Shown one piece after another: positions 37,717 to 40,565 of a stretch of 40,565 bases of DNA. The stretch comes from Pseudomonadota bacterium. GTDB taxonomy: Bacteria; Pseudomonadota; Gammaproteobacteria; DSM-16500. The notes beneath the pieces were generated by a model. That model had not been told where the DNA came from. It did not search any database and saw nothing but the letters and a program-made list of their open reading frames with translations. The position numbers and the translations under genes are program-made. The stretch lies in the NCBI GenBank assembly GCA_021807565.1, contig JAKBCU010000004.1:1-40565 (forward strand), in the 5' to 3' direction. Each line of letters begins with the position of its first letter. Position 1 is the stretch's first letter.

Positions 37717-40565
37717 ATACAGTGATTCATGACCAAGCAGAACGAGATCAAGCACTGAATCCTACCCAATCTTTTATTGTGCAAGCTCCTGCTGGCTCTG
37801 GAAAAACAGAACTATTAACTCAGCGAGTATTAATCTTGCTTGCAGAGGTCAAACAACCTGAAGAAATCTTAGCGATTACTTTTACTAAAAAATCAGCCGC
37901 TGAAATGAAAGCTCGTATTATCAATGCCTTAACATTGGCGCAAAAAGGCATTCAGCCCATCTCTGCTCATACTGAGAAAACATTTCAACTAGCCCAACGA
38001 GTATTAAAACAAAATGATCGCTATCAATGGAATTTGCTAGACAACCCAAATCGCCTTAGAATACAAACCATTGATTCGTTTAATAGCAGCTTAACTAAAC
38101 ATCTACCGTTACTATCTCACTTTGGTGCGCCTCCCAGTATTGCTGAAGATGCCGTCTCGCTGTATCGTCAAGCCATTTATGAATTTTTGACTCACTTAGA
38201 AGAAGATCATGCTTGGTCAGAAGCTATTGCAACCTTATTACTCCATTTAGATAACGATTTGAATAAAGTAGCTGAATTACTCATGACGTTATTGGCAAAA
38301 CGTGATCAATGGCTACCTCATATCACTCCTAATCTATATAACCCATTCTTGCGTTCTGAATTAGAAGATAATTTGCGTCTGCTGACTCAAGATATATTAA
38401 GTACCATCAATCAAACCTTTCCAAAAAAGCATCTTGAAGAATTACTTGTTTTGTTACAAATCGCATCGAATCATCTTTTGAAAGAAAATACACCCTCTTT
38501 CATATCTTATCATGCTGCCGTACCAGAGAATATGATTGAAAAAAAACAATTTTGGTTGAGCGTTTCAAATCTATTACTAACAAGTCAGCATGAATGGCGA
38601 AAACGTATTGATAAAACCATGGGATTTCCCGCTTCAAGTTGTAAAGATAAACAGACTAAATTACAGCTAATGGATGAAAAAAATCGTATGATAGACTTAC
38701 TGACCGAATTGAGTCAGTATGAAAGGTTTAGGGCCGCATTAATTGAACTACGCCTTGCGCCTGCTCTCCATTACTCGGAACAACAATGGAAAACACTAGA
38801 AGCACTCCACCAAGTACTCTGTGTTGCTGTAGCACAACTGAAGGTTGTTTTTCAGCAAACAGGTAAAATGGATTATATCGAAAATGCTCAAGCCGGTTTG
38901 ATGGCATTGGGTACGATGGATGATCCAACGGATCTCACCTTAGCGTTAGATTATCAAATAAAACATATTTTAATAGATGAGTTTCAAGACACATCAAATA
39001 GTCAATATCGTTTAATCGAAAAACTCATCTTAGGATGGGAGGCGAACGATGGGCGCACTTTATTTTTGGTAGGCGATCCCATGCAGTCTATTTATCGATT
39101 TCGAGAGGCCGAAGTAGGATTATTTATTCGTGCAAAACAAATAGGGATAGCGCATTTACCATTAATTCCTTTAACCTTATCTGTCAATTTTCGTTCTTCT
39201 AAAACAATAGTCGATTGGGTAAATACCTCTTTTAAAAAAATATTTCCATCGTTTGATGATATGAGCTCGGGAGCTGTGTCTTATAGCCCTAGTATCCCCA
39301 ATCGCCTCATGGCAAATGAAAATAGCCAGGTAAAACTATATCCATTTTTAACCCATGAAGCAGATCAACAAGCTAATACAATAGTAGACATTATCCTACA
39401 CCAAAAAAAAACGGCCCCCCATAAAAAAACGGCCATTTTGGTGAGATCCAGAACTCACTTAACTGAAATCATGAGCACACTGAAAAAAGCTCACATTGTC
39501 TATAGAGCAATTGATATTGATCCGCTCACTAATCGACAAATTATTCAAGATCTCATCTCTCTCACTCGAGCTTTACTGCGCCCCGCTGACAGAGTGGCAT
39601 GGCTAGCCGTATTACGTGCGCCCTGGTGCGGATTGACATTAGATGATTTACTGGTTGTTTCCGGTGATCAAAACGTCATGATGTTAGAATCACTAACCTC
39701 CCTTCATGTCACTCAACGTCTCAGCGAAAATGGACAAAAGAAGCTAGCACGAATTTTTCCAATCATTCAGAAAAGCATGAATGAACGTCGTCGTTCCTCT
39801 TTACGCTACTGGATTGAGTCAACCTGGTTTTTATTAGGAGGTCCTGCTACCGCTCTCGATTTAGGAGACTTACAAGATGCTTCCGCTTATTTTGAATTAT
39901 TGGATCAGTTGGATCAAGGAGGTGATTTACCTTCTATCAGTGCATTGAATGAGCATGTCAACAAACTCTATGCTGCAGCAAACTACCAAGCAGATGATAC
40001 GTTACAAATTATGACGATTCATAACGCAAAAGGACTAGAATTTGATACGGTGATTTTACCTCATTTAGAGCGTAAAAGTTTATCCGATGACAAACAATTA
40101 TTATTGTGGATGGAACGCACACAACAGAATGAAAAAACCGCTCTTATTTTAGCTCCCACTCAGGCAATTGGTCAGGATAATGATTCAACTTATGACTACA
40201 TTAAAAGACAACTCACTATTAAAAGTGGCTTTGAGAGTCAACGTTTATTATACGTAGCCGCTACTCGAGCTAAAAATGAATTGCATATTCTTTTTAATAT
40301 CGAAAAAACTCATGATCAATGTGTCAAGCCTACAGCGAATAGCTTACTAAAAATGATGTGGCCTGCTGTTAAAACCGATTGTGACAAAATGGTCTGCGAT
40401 ACTATTTCAGATCCTATTAATACAGAAACTCTATTGCCTGCCAAAACTATTTCTTGTGATTTACTAAAATGTTTGCCTGTGAATTGGCACAACCCTATCA
40501 GTGAATTTCCTTTGGATACATCCATTACATTTCATAATAAAAAAGGGGGGTTTTTACTTCCAGAT
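37713..40565 (+). CDS. UvrD-family helicase, AddA/RecB-like (3' partial)
   Basis: A frame of 951 codons runs from the ATG at 37713, which overlaps the nuclease stop by four bases (ATGA), to the window's edge without a stop. Helicase motifs appear in order: I, APAGSGKTELL (25-35); Ia, ITFTKKSAAEMKAR; II, LIDEFQDTSNSQY (Asp422, Glu423); III, LVGDPMQSIYRFREAE; IV, LSVNFRSSKTIV; V, TIHNAKGLEFDTVILPH; VI, LLYVAATRAKNELHI. All are intact. Together with the AddB-like partner it would unwind and trim DNA ends for recombination. Whether it carries its own C-terminal nuclease domain, as AddA and RecB do, cannot be seen. Confidence 0.9.
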   Translation, partial: MNTVIHDQAERDQALNPTQSFIVQAPAGSGKTELLTQRVLILLAEVKQPEEILAITFTKKSAAEMKARIINALTLAQKGIQPISAHTEKTFQLAQRVLKQNDRYQWNLLDNPNRLRIQTIDSFNSSLTKHLPLLSHFGAPPSIAEDAVSLYRQAIYEFLTHLEEDHAWSEAIATLLLHLDNDLNKVAELLMTLLAKRDQWLPHITPNLYNPFLRSELEDNLRLLTQDILSTINQTFPKKHLEELLVLLQIASNHLLKENTPSFISYHAAVPENMIEKKQFWLSVSNLLLTSQHEWRKRIDKTMGFPASSCKDKQTKLQLMDEKNRMIDLLTELSQYERFRAALIELRLAPALHYSEQQWKTLEALHQVLCVAVAQLKVVFQQTGKMDYIENAQAGLMALGTMDDPTDLTLALDYQIKHILIDEFQDTSNSQYRLIEKLILGWEANDGRTLFLVGDPMQSIYRFREAEVGLFIRAKQIGIAHLPLIPLTLSVNFRSSKTIVDWVNTSFKKIFPSFDDMSSGAVSYSPSIPNRLMANENSQVKLYPFLTHEADQQANTIVDIILHQKKTAPHKKTAILVRSRTHLTEIMSTLKKAHIVYRAIDIDPLTNRQIIQDLISLTRALLRPADRVAWLAVLRAPWCGLTLDDLLVVSGDQNVMMLESLTSLHVTQRLSENGQKKLARIFPIIQKSMNERRRSSLRYWIESTWFLLGGPATALDLGDLQDASAYFELLDQLDQGGDLPSISALNEHVNKLYAAANYQADDTLQIMTIHNAKGLEFDTVILPHLERKSLSDDKQLLLWMERTQQNEKTALILAPTQAIGQDNDSTYDYIKRQLTIKSGFESQRLLYVAATRAKNELHILFNIEKTHDQCVKPTANSLLKMMWPAVKTDCDKMVCDTISDPINTETLLPAKTISCDLLKCLPVNWHNPISEFPLDTSITFHNKKGGFLLPD

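Noticed and set aside
1-40565. CRISPR array or tRNA genes anywhere in the window
   Set aside because: No regularly spaced direct repeats and no tRNA-like T-loop (GGTTCGANTCC) arrangement with matching stems were seen.

Overview
The window looks like chromosomal DNA of a low-GC gammaproteobacterium, most probably an intracellular or host-adapted member of the Legionellales (Coxiella/Rickettsiella/Aquicella-like). This is inferred from four things: the fab-mltG-tmk-holB-tatD, rne/rluC and rpsA-lapAB gene orders; a small membrane protein resembling Coxiella CBU_0592; a PmrA/QseB-type two-component pair; and two large orphan proteins with effector-like features. No rRNA, tRNA or CRISPR array is visible.

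Layout. (1) 1-3540 is a mobile-element scar: the tail of an unidentified gene, an apparently intact IS66-family element (255-2612; tnpA, tnpB, tnpC) with 16-bp perfect ends but no target duplication, and an IS4-family transposase whose 5' part is cut off exactly at the IS66 right end. (2) 3611-7570 holds two convergent orphan genes: a 703-aa soluble protein and a 599-aa polytopic membrane protein. Each is preceded by a tandem TTAA repeat that resembles the PmrA box of Legionella and Coxiella, near-perfect for the membrane protein and weaker for the other. (3) 7700-15662, minus strand, is core: CBU_0592-like protein, dusA, lapB, lapA, rpsA, cmk, gyrA. (4) 15879-28963, minus strand, is a long core block: lolD, lolC, tatD, holB, tmk, mltG, fabF, acpP, fabG, fabD, fabH, plsX, rpmF, yceD, rluC. 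Between rpmF and yceD sits a 178-bp palindromic MITE-like insertion flanked by a 5-bp direct repeat. (5) From 28964 to the right edge there is a long rne leader, rne, a Trm112-like gene (minus), a uracil-DNA-glycosylase-fold protein lacking the canonical catalytic Asp, a PmrA/PmrB-like response regulator and kinase, and an AddB-like nuclease followed by an AddA/RecB-like helicase that runs off the end.

How the genes fit together. The central block makes fatty acids and phospholipid precursors (plsX, fabH, fabD, fabG, acpP, fabF), exports lipoproteins (lolCD), regulates LPS synthesis (lapAB), limits glycan length (mltG) and supports replication (tmk, holB, gyrA). Several genes that usually interrupt these clusters (serC/aroA, ihfB, pabC, maf) are absent from their usual places, which suggests a streamlined genome. 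The most interesting inference is regulatory: the PmrA-like regulator encoded at 33021 may control the two orphan genes at 3611 and 7570, which would make them candidate Dot/Icm-type secreted effectors. That is a hypothesis from motif matches and has not been demonstrated.
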